Positions 51,453 to 60,808 are shown, counted from the stretch's first letter. The stretch is 64,000 nucleotides of DNA from Arenibacter algicola (GCF_000733925.1 NZ_JPOO01000003.1:1736001-1800000), one strand, 5' to 3'. Numbers and translations are program-made. Notes: generated by a model from the letters alone, not told the origin.

Positions 51453-52483
51453 TATTTGTATTCTATCTCCCTCACTGGGGCATTAATAATATCTACCAAA
51501 ACTGGAAGGGTTTTATTTACCAATAAGGCCATATGGTCGAAATCCATGATGGAAACCTCATCGCCCACCTTGTGGTAGTGATCAAAATTGGTAAAATCGA
51601 AGGTACAAAAGGTTTGTGAAGGAACCCCAAACTCTAAATGAAAGGGATAATTATCCGATCTTTTAAACAGATTGAATTCCTTTGCAGTTGGGAGAAAACC
51701 AACCAAATTCTCCTCGGCATAAGTATTGCAAACTTCCGCTAAATTGGATTGCTCATAACCCGTTACGTACATAAAATAATCCTTTCCTACCAGAGGCACC
51801 CCTACCATTTCAAAATTCAGCATGGCATAGAGATCCAAATTCTGATCTTTCAGCTTTTTTGCCAAGTGTTTAGATCCCAAGAGACCTTTTTCCTCACCAC
51901 TGAATAGGGCAAAAATTACGCTCCGTTTATTATTTTTAAACTTACCAAAATAACGGGCAAACTCCAAAACCGCAGTAGTGCCAGAAGCATTATCATTGGC
52001 ACCATTGGCAATATTATCTTCGGCCACCGGATCAGCAGTACCTATATGGTCATAATGGGCCCCGATTATTATGTATTCATTTTTTAAGTTTTCGTCAGTG
52101 CCTTCAATAAAGCCGACCAAATTGTAAGCCGGTTGTTCAAAATTGGTCAAAGTGTCCCTGTAAGTTTTAAAGAAGGGATCAACCCCATTACTTTTAAAAA
52201 TAGTTTCAATATAGTCAGCGGCCATTTCTATTCCTTCGCTACCAGTTTCACGACCCTGCAGTTCATCCGATGCCAAATAGGAAATTATGCCCCCAACCCT
52301 TTTTTCAGTGGAAAAATCAGAAATTAACGAGGAAACTTCCCCGCTGCCCTGAGCTACGGCAACCTCCTTGGCTATTACACCAGAACCATTGGTCCCTTTT
52401 GCCAAACCAACCGACCGATTTATTTTGGCACTACCACAGCCTAATGCCATGGCCAATATGGCAAGACCCAAAATATTTTTCAT
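51452..52483 (-). CDS. M28 family zinc aminopeptidase lipoprotein
   Basis: A 343-residue exported peptidase. The signal peptide MKNILGLAILAMALGCGSAK has a lipobox-like Cys16. The zinc-ligand motifs of family M28 are present: GAHYDHIGT (His), GANDNASGTTAVLEFAR (Asp), FSGEEKGLLGSKH (Glu-Glu) and DNYPFHLEFGVPSQTF (Asp, His region). It should act as an aminopeptidase or glutaminyl-cyclase-like enzyme in the periplasm or on the surface. An in-frame ATG 52528 precedes the signal peptide by 15 residues and is rejected. It starts the M28-SDR-HAD operon. Confidence 0.9.
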   Translation of the reverse strand: MKNILGLAILAMALGCGSAKINRSVGLAKGTNGSGVIAKEVAVAQGSGEVSSLISDFSTEKRVGGIISYLASDELQGRETGSEGIEMAADYIETIFKSNGVDPFFKTYRDTLTNFEQPAYNLVGFIEGTDENLKNEYIIIGAHYDHIGTADPVAEDNIANGANDNASGTTAVLEFARYFGKFKNNKRSVIFALFSGEEKGLLGSKHLAKKLKDQNLDLYAMLNFEMVGVPLVGKDYFMYVTGYEQSNLAEVCNTYAEENLVGFLPTAKEFNLFKRSDNYPFHLEFGVPSQTFCTFDFTNFDHYHKVGDEVSIMDFDHMALLVNKTLPVLVDIINAPVREIEYK

Positions 52484-52612
52484 AAATTGATTTTTATTTC
52501 CCATATAAACAAGTTGTATTTTAATCACGATTTATATTAAGGTCAAGATGAATGGTGAATTGGTTTAGCACAATTCACATAAACATCAAGAACCAGATAT
52601 GGCTTAAAGTTA

Positions 52613-52643
52613 AAAAAGCATCCTGAAAATCAGGATGCTTTTT
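52613..52643 (-). terminator. Terminator after pdhC
   Basis: A perfect 13-bp stem (AAAAAGCATCCTG and complement) with a 5-base loop, 25 bases past the pdhC stop, ending in U residues on the minus strand. Confidence 0.9.
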
Positions 52644-52667
52644 ATATAATTGTTTAGAGTATTTGAT

Positions 52668-54308
52668 TTAAGCCAACATGGTAACAGGATTCTCCAAATA
52701 CGCCCTAAGTGTTTGTAAAAACTGGGCTCCGGTAGCTCCATCCACTGTTCGGTGATCGCAGGCCAATGTTACCTTCATAGTATTGCCAACTACGATCTGG
52801 CCATTTTTAACTACTGGTTTTTGGACAATGGCCCCTACTGATAATATTGCAGAATTGGGTTGGTTAATGATAGAGGTGAATTCAGAAATTCCAAACATTC
52901 CAAGATTAGAAACGGTAAAGGTACTACCCTCCATCTCCGCCGGACTTATTTTCTTATTTCTTGCCTTTCCAGCCAAATCCTTCACCGAAGCTCCTATTTG
53001 GGTAAGGGTCATTTGATCTGCAAATTTTAACACAGGAACCAAAAGGCCTTCATCAACGGCAACGGCAACTCCTATATGGACATGATGATTATATCTGGTA
53101 GTCTCATTGTTCCATGAGGTATTTACTTGTGGGTGCTTTTTTAGGGCCATAGCACAAGCCTTAACTACCATATCATTAAAGGACACCTTGGTATCCGGTA
53201 AGCTATTGATCTGCTCTCTTGAAACCTTGGCATAATCCATATCAACCTCAATGGTCAAATAATAATGTGGTGCGGAAAACTTTGATTCTCCCAAACGCTT
53301 GGCAATAACCTTACGCATTTGAGAATTCTTAACTTCCTCAGTCCCCTCTTGCCCTACCGGCAGATTAATTGGGGCCGCAACAGCTTGTGGAGAAGAAGCC
53401 TTTTCCTGGGCAGGAACAGCTTTCTCTGCAGCCTTCTGTTTAGGCTGATATTCCTCAATATCCTTCTTTATAATCCTTCCCTGGTCGCCACTACCTTTAA
53501 CATCCTCTAGATTAATTCCCTTATCATGGGCAATTTTCTTGGCCAATGGCGATGCGAAAATTCGCTGACCATCACTGGCAGTAACCGGTGCAGTTTCCTG
53601 ACCATTACTGGAAGAAGTTTCAGCCTTCTTTGCTTCTTCAGGAGCGCTTTCTTCTTTGGAATCGGAACCTGCTCCAGCACTCAATACGGCATCAACATCT
53701 GTCCCTTTGGGACCTATAACAGCAAGCACAGAATCTACAGCTGCAGTTTCCCCTTCATTGATCCCGACGTACAATAGGACACCTGAATAGAAAGATTCAA
53801 ACTCCATTGTAGCCTTATCGGTCTCAATTTCTGCAAGGATATCCCCTTCTTCAACCTCATCCCCGACTTTTTTCAACCAAGTTGCTACGGTACCTTCTTC
53901 CATGGTATCACTAAGACGAGGCATCTTTATAATCTCTACCCCGTCAGGGATAGTTGCACCAGTAGCTTTAGGTGCTTCCTTCTTCTCCTCCTTCTTGGCA
54001 ACAGCCTCTGCTTCTTTTTCCTCTTTGGCATCTGAAGATGCGCTGTCGATCAGTCCAGAGACATCCTCCCCTTTTTCACCAATTATGGCCAAAAGCGAAT
54101 CCACAGGAGCTGTATCACCTTCTTTAATACCTATATATAATAAAGTTCCTTCATTGAAAGATTCGAACTCCATTGTTGCTTTGTCGGTTTCAATTTCCGC
54201 CAAAATATCACCTTCTTCAATCTTGTCGCCTACTTTTTTTAGCCACTTAGCAACGGTCCCCTCTTCCATGGTATCGCTAAGTCTTGGCATATTTATTACT
54301 TCTGCCAT
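52668..54308 (-). CDS. pdhC: Dihydrolipoamide acetyltransferase, E2 of pyruvate dehydrogenase
   Basis: A 546-residue E2 with the order lipoyl-lipoyl-E1/E3 binding-catalytic. Both lipoyl domains carry the lipoylated lysine in EIETDKATMEFESF (near residues 43 and 163). Ala/Pro/Glu-rich linkers follow, then the peripheral subunit-binding domain (IFASPLAKKIAHDKGINLED) and the catalytic domain ending in CDHRTVDG with His519 and Asp523. The gene follows pdhA after 4 bases. E1 beta is encoded 45 kb away and no E3 gene (lpd) is in the window. Confidence 0.96.
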   Translation of the reverse strand: MAEVINMPRLSDTMEEGTVAKWLKKVGDKIEEGDILAEIETDKATMEFESFNEGTLLYIGIKEGDTAPVDSLLAIIGEKGEDVSGLIDSASSDAKEEKEAEAVAKKEEKKEAPKATGATIPDGVEIIKMPRLSDTMEEGTVATWLKKVGDEVEEGDILAEIETDKATMEFESFYSGVLLYVGINEGETAAVDSVLAVIGPKGTDVDAVLSAGAGSDSKEESAPEEAKKAETSSSNGQETAPVTASDGQRIFASPLAKKIAHDKGINLEDVKGSGDQGRIIKKDIEEYQPKQKAAEKAVPAQEKASSPQAVAAPINLPVGQEGTEEVKNSQMRKVIAKRLGESKFSAPHYYLTIEVDMDYAKVSREQINSLPDTKVSFNDMVVKACAMALKKHPQVNTSWNNETTRYNHHVHIGVAVAVDEGLLVPVLKFADQMTLTQIGASVKDLAGKARNKKISPAEMEGSTFTVSNLGMFGISEFTSIINQPNSAILSVGAIVQKPVVKNGQIVVGNTMKVTLACDHRTVDGATGAQFLQTLRAYLENPVTMLA

Positions 54309-54312
54309 TTAC

Positions 54313-55311
54313 TTATATTTTATGTTGTACAAATGGATAATCCTCTTGATCGTATACCATATCATATAATTGATTTACAGGTGGATAATCCGATTCCTCC
54401 GCAAATTTTTCGCATTCAGAAACCAACTTTTTAACCCGAGCATCTATCTCCTTTACCTGGGCATCCGTGGCATATTTGTTTTCCTTAATGGTAGCCAATA
54501 CTTGGGATATTGGATCTATCTTCTTGTACTCCTCTACCTCCTCCTTAGTCCTATAATGCTGGGCATCCGACATGGAGTGTCCTCTGTACCTATAGGTCTT
54601 CATTTCCAAAAAAGTAGGACCTCCTCCGGATCTGGCACGCTCTATAGCCTTGCTCATTTCCTTGGCAACCGTTACCGGGTCCATTCCATCTACTGGTCCA
54701 CATGGCATTTCATATCCCAATCCAAGTTTCCAAATTTCCGTTGAATGCGAGGTTCTAGCTACCGAGGTACCCATGGCATAACCATTGTTCTCACAGACAA
54801 AAACAACCGGCAATTGCCAAAGCATTGCCAAGTTAAAACTTTCATGGAGCGACCCTTGTCTTACTGCCCCATCTCCCATATAACAAAGGGTTACGGCATC
54901 CCTTTTAAAATACTTATCGGCAAAGGCCAATCCAGCACCTAAAGGGATCTGGCCACCAACTATACCATGGCCGCCATAAAAACGGTGCTCTTTGGAAAAA
55001 ATATGCATGGATCCACCCATTCCTTTGGAAGTTCCCGTAACTTTACCATAGAGCTCGGCCATAACCTTTTTGGGATCAACTCCCATGCCTATTGGCTGAA
55101 CGTGATTCCTATAAGCAGTAATCATTCTATCCTTGCTAAGGTCCATTGCATGCAATGCCCCTGCAAGAACAGCCTCCTGTCCATTGTAAAGATGTAAAAA
55201 TCCACGAACTTTTTGTTGAATATAGACTGCAGCAAGTTTATCTTCAAACTTTCTCCAGAATAACATGTCCTCATACCACTTAAGGTAGACCTCTTTGGTT
55301 ATTTTTTCCAT
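54313..55311 (-). CDS. pdhA: Pyruvate dehydrogenase E1 component, alpha subunit
   Basis: A 332-residue thiamine-diphosphate subunit. The ThDP motif is GDGAVRQGSLHESFNLAMLW with the later CENNGYAMGTS; GGSMHIFSKEHRFYGGHGIV and the phosphorylation-loop-like RYRGHSMSDAQHYRTKEE are typical. Start ATG 55311 (MEKITKEVYLKWYEDMLFWR) is preferred over ATG 55377, which adds 22 hydrophobic residues. A -7 element lies 64 bases upstream. Sits between cdd and pdhC in the order usual for flavobacteria. Confidence 0.96.
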   Translation of the reverse strand: MEKITKEVYLKWYEDMLFWRKFEDKLAAVYIQQKVRGFLHLYNGQEAVLAGALHAMDLSKDRMITAYRNHVQPIGMGVDPKKVMAELYGKVTGTSKGMGGSMHIFSKEHRFYGGHGIVGGQIPLGAGLAFADKYFKRDAVTLCYMGDGAVRQGSLHESFNLAMLWQLPVVFVCENNGYAMGTSVARTSHSTEIWKLGLGYEMPCGPVDGMDPVTVAKEMSKAIERARSGGGPTFLEMKTYRYRGHSMSDAQHYRTKEEVEEYKKIDPISQVLATIKENKYATDAQVKEIDARVKKLVSECEKFAEESDYPPVNQLYDMVYDQEDYPFVQHKI

Positions 55312-55374
55312 TAATTGATGATTTATGTAGTAATTCGCTTTGATCAAAAACAAGTTTAAGATAAAAACGGAAAA

Positions 55375-55382
55375 CAAAAATA
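55375..55382 (-). promoter_or_regulatory. Promoter (-33/-7) of pdhA-pdhC
   Basis: TATTTTTG on the minus strand is an exact TAnnTTTG; a TTTT tract lies 18 bases further upstream. It overlaps the rejected start 55377. Confidence 0.5.
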
Positions 55383-55507
55383 CATATATAAATCAATAGG
55401 AAAAAAATTTAAATCAAAAGCTTCGCATAAAGCGATTATATAAAACAAAATAAGGAATTGTTGAGAAATACCTAAAACTTAAAAATAGAAGGTCCTAAGT
55501 TGTTGTC

Positions 55508-55999
55508 CTAACCCAAGAATGTACTGTTAAAGGCTAAAGGAAGAATGTCGGAAACAGAGTTACATTTTAAGATCTCTCCCGTTTCCCCGGACATAATTAT
55601 AGATATAGGTCTCTGTTGTTTTATTTCATATTCCGAAATGGACTGCCTACAATTTCCACAAGGGGCGGCAGGTTTATTTACTACAAAATTTTTGGAAGTG
55701 GCGCTTATGGCAATGGCCTTGATGCCAATACCCGGAAATTTTGCCGAAGCGTAGAATATGGCCACTCTCTCCGCGCACAGACCAGATGGATATGAGGCAT
55801 TTTCCTGATTGTTACCAATTACAATTTCATCATTATCCAACAATACCGCCGTCCCAACATTAAATTTTGAATAAGGAGAATAAGCATTCTGCCTAGCCTT
55901 TACCGCTTCAAGCATTAAAACTTGGTCCTCCTGTTCCAGTTCACCCATAGATTCATAGACCATTAGATCGAACACCACCCTACGTAGTTTCATAGACAA
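55508..55999 (-). CDS. cdd: Cytidine deaminase
   Basis: A 163-residue zinc enzyme that deaminates cytidine and deoxycytidine. The catalytic C-A-E-R is in SGLCAERVAIFYASAK and the paired zinc cysteines in PCGNCRQSISEYE. YSPYSKFNVGTAVLLDNDEI is the usual substrate segment. Either ATG 55999 or ATG 55993 may be the start, a difference of two residues. It is between porV and pdhA on the same strand; a terminator separates it from porV. Confidence 0.95.
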   Translation of the reverse strand: MSMKLRRVVFDLMVYESMGELEQEDQVLMLEAVKARQNAYSPYSKFNVGTAVLLDNDEIVIGNNQENASYPSGLCAERVAIFYASAKFPGIGIKAIAISATSKNFVVNKPAAPCGNCRQSISEYEIKQQRPISIIMSGETGEILKCNSVSDILPLAFNSTFLG

Positions 56000-56027
56000 T
56001 TAGCGTTATATAATTTAGTAAAAATAA

Positions 56028-56055
56028 ACAAAACCTGCTTGTGGGCAGGTTTTGT
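56028..56055 (-). terminator. Terminator after porV
   Basis: A perfect 11-bp stem (ACAAAACCTGC and GCAGGTTTTGT) with a 6-base loop, followed by T-rich sequence on the minus strand, 27 bases past the porV stop. Confidence 0.85.
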
Positions 56056-56081
56056 AGTAAAGCTATATATTTTTTTACACA

Positions 56082-57227
56082 TTAATCGTTCAAAAATTCT
56101 TCTCCCAAATTGAATGTCAGAGAAAATCTAAGTGTATTCTCCAAAGGGTTTCTAACTTGGGAAGTAGAGAACAAATAAGACAGGTCTACCTGAGCCGATT
56201 TAAACCTAAAACCAGCACCTAAAGTGAAAAATTTTCTCGACCCCTTTAAATCGCTCTCATTAAAATATCCCGTTCTTAACATAAAGGCGTTCTGGTAGGT
56301 ATATTCCGCTCCAAGTGCCCATGTAAATTCTTTTAACTCCTCACTAAAGCCATCGGGTGCATCACCAAACGACTTAAAAACCCCTTCAAAAAAAGTGGTT
56401 TGCTGATATTCGCCATTATCCGTCCCATCAATCACCCCGTCATCGTTATAATCCTGAGGGGTAGGCACCAATAGTTTATTAAATTCAGTGGTTAACCCAA
56501 GTACATTATCCTGGTCCAAAATAAAATCAAAACCTAAACCCCCTTTCAAATTGGTAGGGAGAAAATTTTCTTGTCCCGCATCGTCGTACTTTATCTTGCT
56601 TCCTAAATTTGAAATATTGAAGCCGGCCCTCCAACGACCATCAAAACTATTGTAGGCAATTTCCCTGGAACGATAGTACCCGGAAACATCCACAGCAAAT
56701 GAACTTGCCGCCTTAGAATCCTCACTGCCATTATCCGGCAACTTAAGATTTGAACTAATAAATCTACCCGCAACGGCCATAGAAAAGGTTTCACTTAACT
56801 TTAAAGAATAGGAACCATCAAAAGCCAATTCGTTGGGCTTGGCCAATCTGGCCTGATCCCCCGCAAATTGCCTAAGTTCTATTTCCCCCAAGGTAAAGTA
56901 CCGTATACTTAAGGCAAAGGCACTTCTATCATTGATCTTCTTGTGAAAATTTGCGCTCAACAACGCTATATCGGTAATTATACTTTCCAAATAAGGGGTA
57001 TAACTAAGGCCAATTCCCATTTCTCTTTCTGCAAAGGCAAATTTTGCTGGATTCCATTGTTGGGAAAAAGCATCTGTAGAAGTAGCCACCCCCATATCAC
57101 CCATACCGGATGCCCTGGCATCTGCAGCAATGGTCAAAAAAGGTACAGCAGTAGTAATCACCCTATCTTCCTGAGCAGAAACTTTAAACACAAAGAAAAG
57201 CAAGAAAAGTATTGATAATTTTTTCAT
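56082..57227 (-). CDS. porV: Type IX secretion system outer-membrane protein PorV
   Basis: A 381-residue FadL-like beta-barrel. The signal peptide is MKKLSILFLLFFVFKVSAQE. The mature start ITTAVPFLTIAADARASGMG and then DMGVATSTDAFSQQWNPAKF is the PorV/LptO signature; the barrel contains the usual RAGFNISNLGSKIKYDD. PorV picks up cargo at the T9SS translocon and passes it to the sortase PorU. Normally porU is directly upstream; here 441 bases without a gene separate porV from the divergent gldJ. It is needed for export of T9SS proteins in gliding species. Confidence 0.94.
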   Translation of the reverse strand: MKKLSILFLLFFVFKVSAQEDRVITTAVPFLTIAADARASGMGDMGVATSTDAFSQQWNPAKFAFAEREMGIGLSYTPYLESIITDIALLSANFHKKINDRSAFALSIRYFTLGEIELRQFAGDQARLAKPNELAFDGSYSLKLSETFSMAVAGRFISSNLKLPDNGSEDSKAASSFAVDVSGYYRSREIAYNSFDGRWRAGFNISNLGSKIKYDDAGQENFLPTNLKGGLGFDFILDQDNVLGLTTEFNKLLVPTPQDYNDDGVIDGTDNGEYQQTTFFEGVFKSFGDAPDGFSEELKEFTWALGAEYTYQNAFMLRTGYFNESDLKGSRKFFTLGAGFRFKSAQVDLSYLFSTSQVRNPLENTLRFSLTFNLGEEFLND

Positions 57228-57668
57228 TTTTACTTGTTAAAATTAAGATTTGGTTTCCATAGTTATCCAAAAGAACCCAAATAAAAATATTTCGGTTCAT
57301 TATAGTCAAACGTCCTTTTTCTGAATATCTTATATAAACCATTAAAAAAAATAGGCATTTAAATACTTTTTACAACAAGATCTTATTTATAGGTATAATC
57401 CATGGCTTATATTGTTTCAATTGGATTGATTTTACTTGATATTTTTACAAAGAATTATCTATTATCCATACTATATTAAATTTTAAGTCGTTATTCATGT
57501 TAAGCGATGCTCTTTGCATGATAAATAAATGTTTAATTTTTTTTCTTTTAACAAAATATTATGCCTTAAACATCGTTCTAAATGCCGAAAGCGACACAAA
57601 ATATTAATAAAATATGAATCGCAAACTCCTTTAAATAGAAGTTTGTCCTTTGAACTCAAGTCCTAATT
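57228..57668. other. Gene-free AT-rich gap between porV and gldJ
   Basis: These 441 bases are very AT-rich, with stops in all frames and no recognisable domain. They should hold promoters for both divergent genes, but no exact TAnnTTTG was found near either start. In other flavobacteria the roughly 3.8-kb porU gene occupies this place; I see no remnant of it. Confidence 0.7.
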
Positions 57669-59330
57669 ATGAAAAAACAATTCATCAAAGTTGTACTCTC
57701 TTGCGCTATTGTAGCTGGTGGTTTTTCAAGCTGTAAAAACTCATCATCCTCTAAAAATGTCTCAAGGGCTACGGGCTGGAATATTAACGCCAAGGAAGGT
57801 GGATTTCAGTACAATTCAGACTTTAAAGAGCAGGAAACTGCACCAGGTTTAGTGTTTGTAGAGGGAGGAACCTTTACAAAAGGTCAGGTTCAAGATGATG
57901 TGATGCACGAATGGAACAACACCCCTACCTCACAGCACGTGCAGTCTTTCTATATGGATGAGACCGAAGTTACCAACGTTATGTATTTGGAATATTTGGA
58001 TTACCTGAAAAGTGTTTACCCTCCGGAAGACCCTAAATATGTACATATATACACCGGGGCCTTACCAGATACATTGGTTTGGAGAAACAGGTTGGGATTC
58101 AACGAAACCATGACCAACAACTACCTTCGCCACCCAGCTTACGCTGAATATCCAGTGGTTGGTGTAAATTGGATACAGGCTACGCAATTTGCCGAATGGA
58201 GGACAGACCGTGTGAACGAGGTAATGCTGGAAAGAGAAGGCTATCTTTCAGAGGAGGCCAAATACAAAGTAATTAATGGTGAAGCAGAAGGTGGCTTTAG
58301 CACAGAGGCATATTTAAATAGACCGGAATCCGTATACAACGGACAGATAGACTCTTTACAGGGAAAAAAGAAAAAAGATTCAATTTCTGTGTTTGCCAAA
58401 AGAAGCTCTGGGGTTATTTTACCAGAATATAGACTGCCCACTGAGACTGAATGGGAATATGCAGCCCAGGCGCAGATTGGAAGTAGGGAATACAATAACT
58501 ACAGAGGAAGAAAGAAATATCCTTGGGAAGGAGATTATACCAGAAATGGACAAAGAGTTGGTAGAGGAGATCAATTGGCCAACTTTAAACAAGGAAAAGG
58601 AGATTACGGCGGAATTGCAGGATGGTCAGATGACGGAGCAGATATTACTGCGGAAGTTAAGTCTTACAAACCCAATGATTTTGGATTATATGATATGGCA
58701 GGAAACGTAGCCGAATGGGTTGCGGATGTATACAGACCAATCGTAGACGACGAGGTTAGTGACTTCAACTATTTCCGAGGAAACGTTTATATGAAAACGG
58801 CCATTGGAAAGGACGGAAAAGTAAATGTAATTCGTGACTCCATTGTATATGACACCTTGCCAAACGGTAAAGTTGTAGCCGTAAATTTACCTGGAGAGAT
58901 AAAAATGGTACCAGTAGATGAAGAAGAAACCTTCTTAAGGACCAACTTCTCATCCAGTGACAACAGAGGATATAGGGACGGTGAACCCGGATCTACAAGA
59001 TTTTATGATAGATTTAGTGATGATGAGGACGAAAAAGACCAAAAGAAAATGTACGATGCTCCTGTGAGCAAGGTACAGGTAGACTCTACAGGAAATATTT
59101 TGAGAGCTTACGACAAATCCAACAACAGAACTTCATTGATCAATGATGAGGTAAGGGTCTTTAAAGGAGGTTCTTGGAGAGATAGGGCCTATTGGTTGGA
59201 TCCAGCCCAAAGAAGATATTTACCACAATATATGTCAACTGATTATATTGGATTTAGATGCGCCATGTCCAGAGTAGGATCCAAATCCAAAACTAAAAAC
59301 AAAACACCTAGAGGCAAGAAAGCCAAATAG
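57669..59330 (+). CDS. gldJ: Gliding motility lipoprotein GldJ
   Basis: A 553-residue lipoprotein (signal peptide with Cys22 in GGFSSCKNSS). It has the formylglycine-generating-enzyme-like (SUMF1) fold that GldJ shares with GldK: LVFVEGGTFTKGQVQDDV near residue 56, YMDETEVTNVMYLEYLDY, LPTETEWEYAAQA, LYDMAGNVAEWVADVY and the C-terminal FKGGSWRDRAYWLDPAQRRY. The catalytic cysteines of true formylglycine enzymes are not evident, as expected for GldJ. The C-terminus is basic (KTKNKTPRGKKAK). GldJ forms the outer-membrane ring-associated part of the gliding motor and stabilises GldK. murF follows. Confidence 0.95.
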   Translation: MKKQFIKVVLSCAIVAGGFSSCKNSSSSKNVSRATGWNINAKEGGFQYNSDFKEQETAPGLVFVEGGTFTKGQVQDDVMHEWNNTPTSQHVQSFYMDETEVTNVMYLEYLDYLKSVYPPEDPKYVHIYTGALPDTLVWRNRLGFNETMTNNYLRHPAYAEYPVVGVNWIQATQFAEWRTDRVNEVMLEREGYLSEEAKYKVINGEAEGGFSTEAYLNRPESVYNGQIDSLQGKKKKDSISVFAKRSSGVILPEYRLPTETEWEYAAQAQIGSREYNNYRGRKKYPWEGDYTRNGQRVGRGDQLANFKQGKGDYGGIAGWSDDGADITAEVKSYKPNDFGLYDMAGNVAEWVADVYRPIVDDEVSDFNYFRGNVYMKTAIGKDGKVNVIRDSIVYDTLPNGKVVAVNLPGEIKMVPVDEEETFLRTNFSSSDNRGYRDGEPGSTRFYDRFSDDEDEKDQKKMYDAPVSKVQVDSTGNILRAYDKSNNRTSLINDEVRVFKGGSWRDRAYWLDPAQRRYLPQYMSTDYIGFRCAMSRVGSKSKTKNKTPRGKKAK

Positions 59331-59351
59331 TTCTAAAAGTTTATTAAATAT

Positions 59352-59383
59352 AAAAAAAGCCCTTTTTAAAAAGGGCTTTTTTT
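59352..59383. terminator. Terminator between gldJ and murF
   Basis: A perfect palindromic stem (AAAAAAAGCCCTTTTT and its complement, 59352-59383) lies 21 bases past the gldJ stop. It ends 13 bases before the murF start, so murF needs either readthrough or a promoter within the hairpin. Confidence 0.8.
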
Positions 59384-59396
59384 ATATCTTAGATTT

Positions 59397-60671
59397 ATGA
59401 CAATAGAACAATTGCACCAACTCTTTTTAGAGTTTCCCCAGGTCTGCACGGACACTAGAAAAATAAGCCCAAATTGCATATTTTTCGCCCTAAAGGGAGA
59501 TAATTTTAACGGCAATAAGTATGCCGCCCAAGCCCTGGAAAAGGGTGCTTCATATGCTATAGTTGATGAAGAGGAATTTACCGGAAGCAATAACACCATA
59601 TTGGTAAAAAATGTACTTACCACGCTTCAAAATTTATCCCAATTTCACCGGAATTATTGCAAAGCAATAGTAATTGGCCTTACAGGAAGTAATGGCAAAA
59701 CCACCACAAAAGAACTAATTAGCGCTGTTCTATCTAAAAAATACAAAACTATTGCCACAAAGGGCAATTTAAACAATCATATTGGGGTACCGTTAACACT
59801 TCTGTCCATTACACCCGATACGGAAATGGCCATAGTAGAAATGGGTGCCAACCATCTTAAGGAAATAGAGTTCTTATGCAAGTTGGCCGAGCCGGATTTT
59901 GGTTATATTACCAATTTTGGAAAGGCGCACTTAGAGGGCTTTGGGAGTGAGGAAGGAGTAATAAAAGGCAAAAGTGAACTATACGACTTTTTAACAAGCC
60001 ATAATAAATCCGTTTTTTTTAATGCGGACGATCCTATTCAAAAAGAGACATTATCCACCGTTATCAAGAAATTTGGATATAGTCAGAACGATAATGAATT
60101 CTTCAACATAAAACTTCTTGGTGCCGATCCATTTGTTAAAATTGCCGTAGGTGATATCCATATTACAACTCAGCTGGTGGGCAGCTATAATTTCACCAAT
60201 TGCTGTGCCGCAATATTAATTGGAAAATACTTTAATGTGGAAATGGACGAAATAAAAAAAGGAATTGAAAATTACATTCCCCAAAATAACCGTTCGCAAA
60301 TAATCGATAAAAATGGCCACCACATTATTTTGGATGCCTATAATGCCAACCCTACAAGCATGAAGGCCGCATTGGAAAACTTTCAGCAATTAAAGGCAGA
60401 TTACAAGGTTGCATTCTTAGGGGATATGTTCGAATTAGGCAAAACTGCAAAAAAAGAGCATCAGGAAATTTGCAATATAGCCACCAATATGAATTTTGAC
60501 CAGGTGTTTTTAATTGGGGAAAACTTTTTCAAGACAAAAAGTGACTATAGCAAATTCAAATCCTTTGACCATCTCAAGGAAACTCTCAACAACAAAACCC
60601 TGAAAAACGCCACCATCTTGATTAAAGGATCTAGGGGCATGGCTTTGGAAAGAATACTCGATTTGTTATAA
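59397..60671 (+). CDS. murF: UDP-MurNAc-tripeptide:D-Ala-D-Ala ligase
   Basis: A 424-residue Mur ligase that adds D-Ala-D-Ala to the murein precursor in the cytoplasm. The P-loop is IGLTGSNGKTTTKELISAVL; VEMGANHLKEIEFLCKLAEP and ILDAYNANPTSMKAALENF are specific for MurF, as is FLGDMFELGKTAKKEH. The N-terminal domain is compressed, as usual in Bacteroidota. It follows gldJ, an arrangement known in flavobacteria, and is near the other wall genes only in a general sense (murI and mpl lie 43 kb away). Confidence 0.96.
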   Translation: MTIEQLHQLFLEFPQVCTDTRKISPNCIFFALKGDNFNGNKYAAQALEKGASYAIVDEEEFTGSNNTILVKNVLTTLQNLSQFHRNYCKAIVIGLTGSNGKTTTKELISAVLSKKYKTIATKGNLNNHIGVPLTLLSITPDTEMAIVEMGANHLKEIEFLCKLAEPDFGYITNFGKAHLEGFGSEEGVIKGKSELYDFLTSHNKSVFFNADDPIQKETLSTVIKKFGYSQNDNEFFNIKLLGADPFVKIAVGDIHITTQLVGSYNFTNCCAAILIGKYFNVEMDEIKKGIENYIPQNNRSQIIDKNGHHIILDAYNANPTSMKAALENFQQLKADYKVAFLGDMFELGKTAKKEHQEICNIATNMNFDQVFLIGENFFKTKSDYSKFKSFDHLKETLNNKTLKNATILIKGSRGMALERILDLL

Positions 60672-60695
60672 ACTTTAAAACCAAAGTATTTTTTG

Positions 60696-60770
60696 TGGGA
60701 CATACTGGATTCGAACCAGTGACCTCTGCCCTGTCAAGGCAGCGCTCTAAACCAACTGAGCTAATACCCC
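60696..60770 (-). tRNA. tRNA-Val (anticodon GAC)
   Basis: On the minus strand the 75-base sequence folds as a cloverleaf. The acceptor stem GGGGTAT pairs with ATGTCCC (two G-U pairs), discriminator A. The anticodon stem CTGCC/GGCAG encloses loop TTGACAG with anticodon GAC, which reads GUU/GUC valine codons. The T arm holds GGTTCGAATCC. The 3' CCA is not encoded (the plus strand ends TTTTG), as in many Bacteroidota. It lies 25 bases beyond the convergent murF gene. Confidence 0.93.
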
Positions 60771-60800
60771 ATTATCTGCAACAACAGAAAAATAGTCCGC

Positions 60801-60808
60801 CAAAATTA
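60801..60808 (-). promoter_or_regulatory. -7 element of tRNA-Val
   Basis: TAATTTTG on the minus strand is an exact TAnnTTTG, about 30 bases upstream of the tRNA 5' end. TTTC lies 18 bases further upstream, one mismatch from the -33 consensus. Confidence 0.5.

Noticed and set aside
55144..55157. ATTGCATGCAAT-type palindrome as a second copy of the etfB operator
   Set aside because: It lies inside pdhA codons, is shorter and lacks the TACTA arms, so it is probably chance.
55312..55377. Longer N-terminus of pdhA
   Set aside because: The 22 extra residues are hydrophobic, unlike any E1 alpha, and overlap the -7 element.
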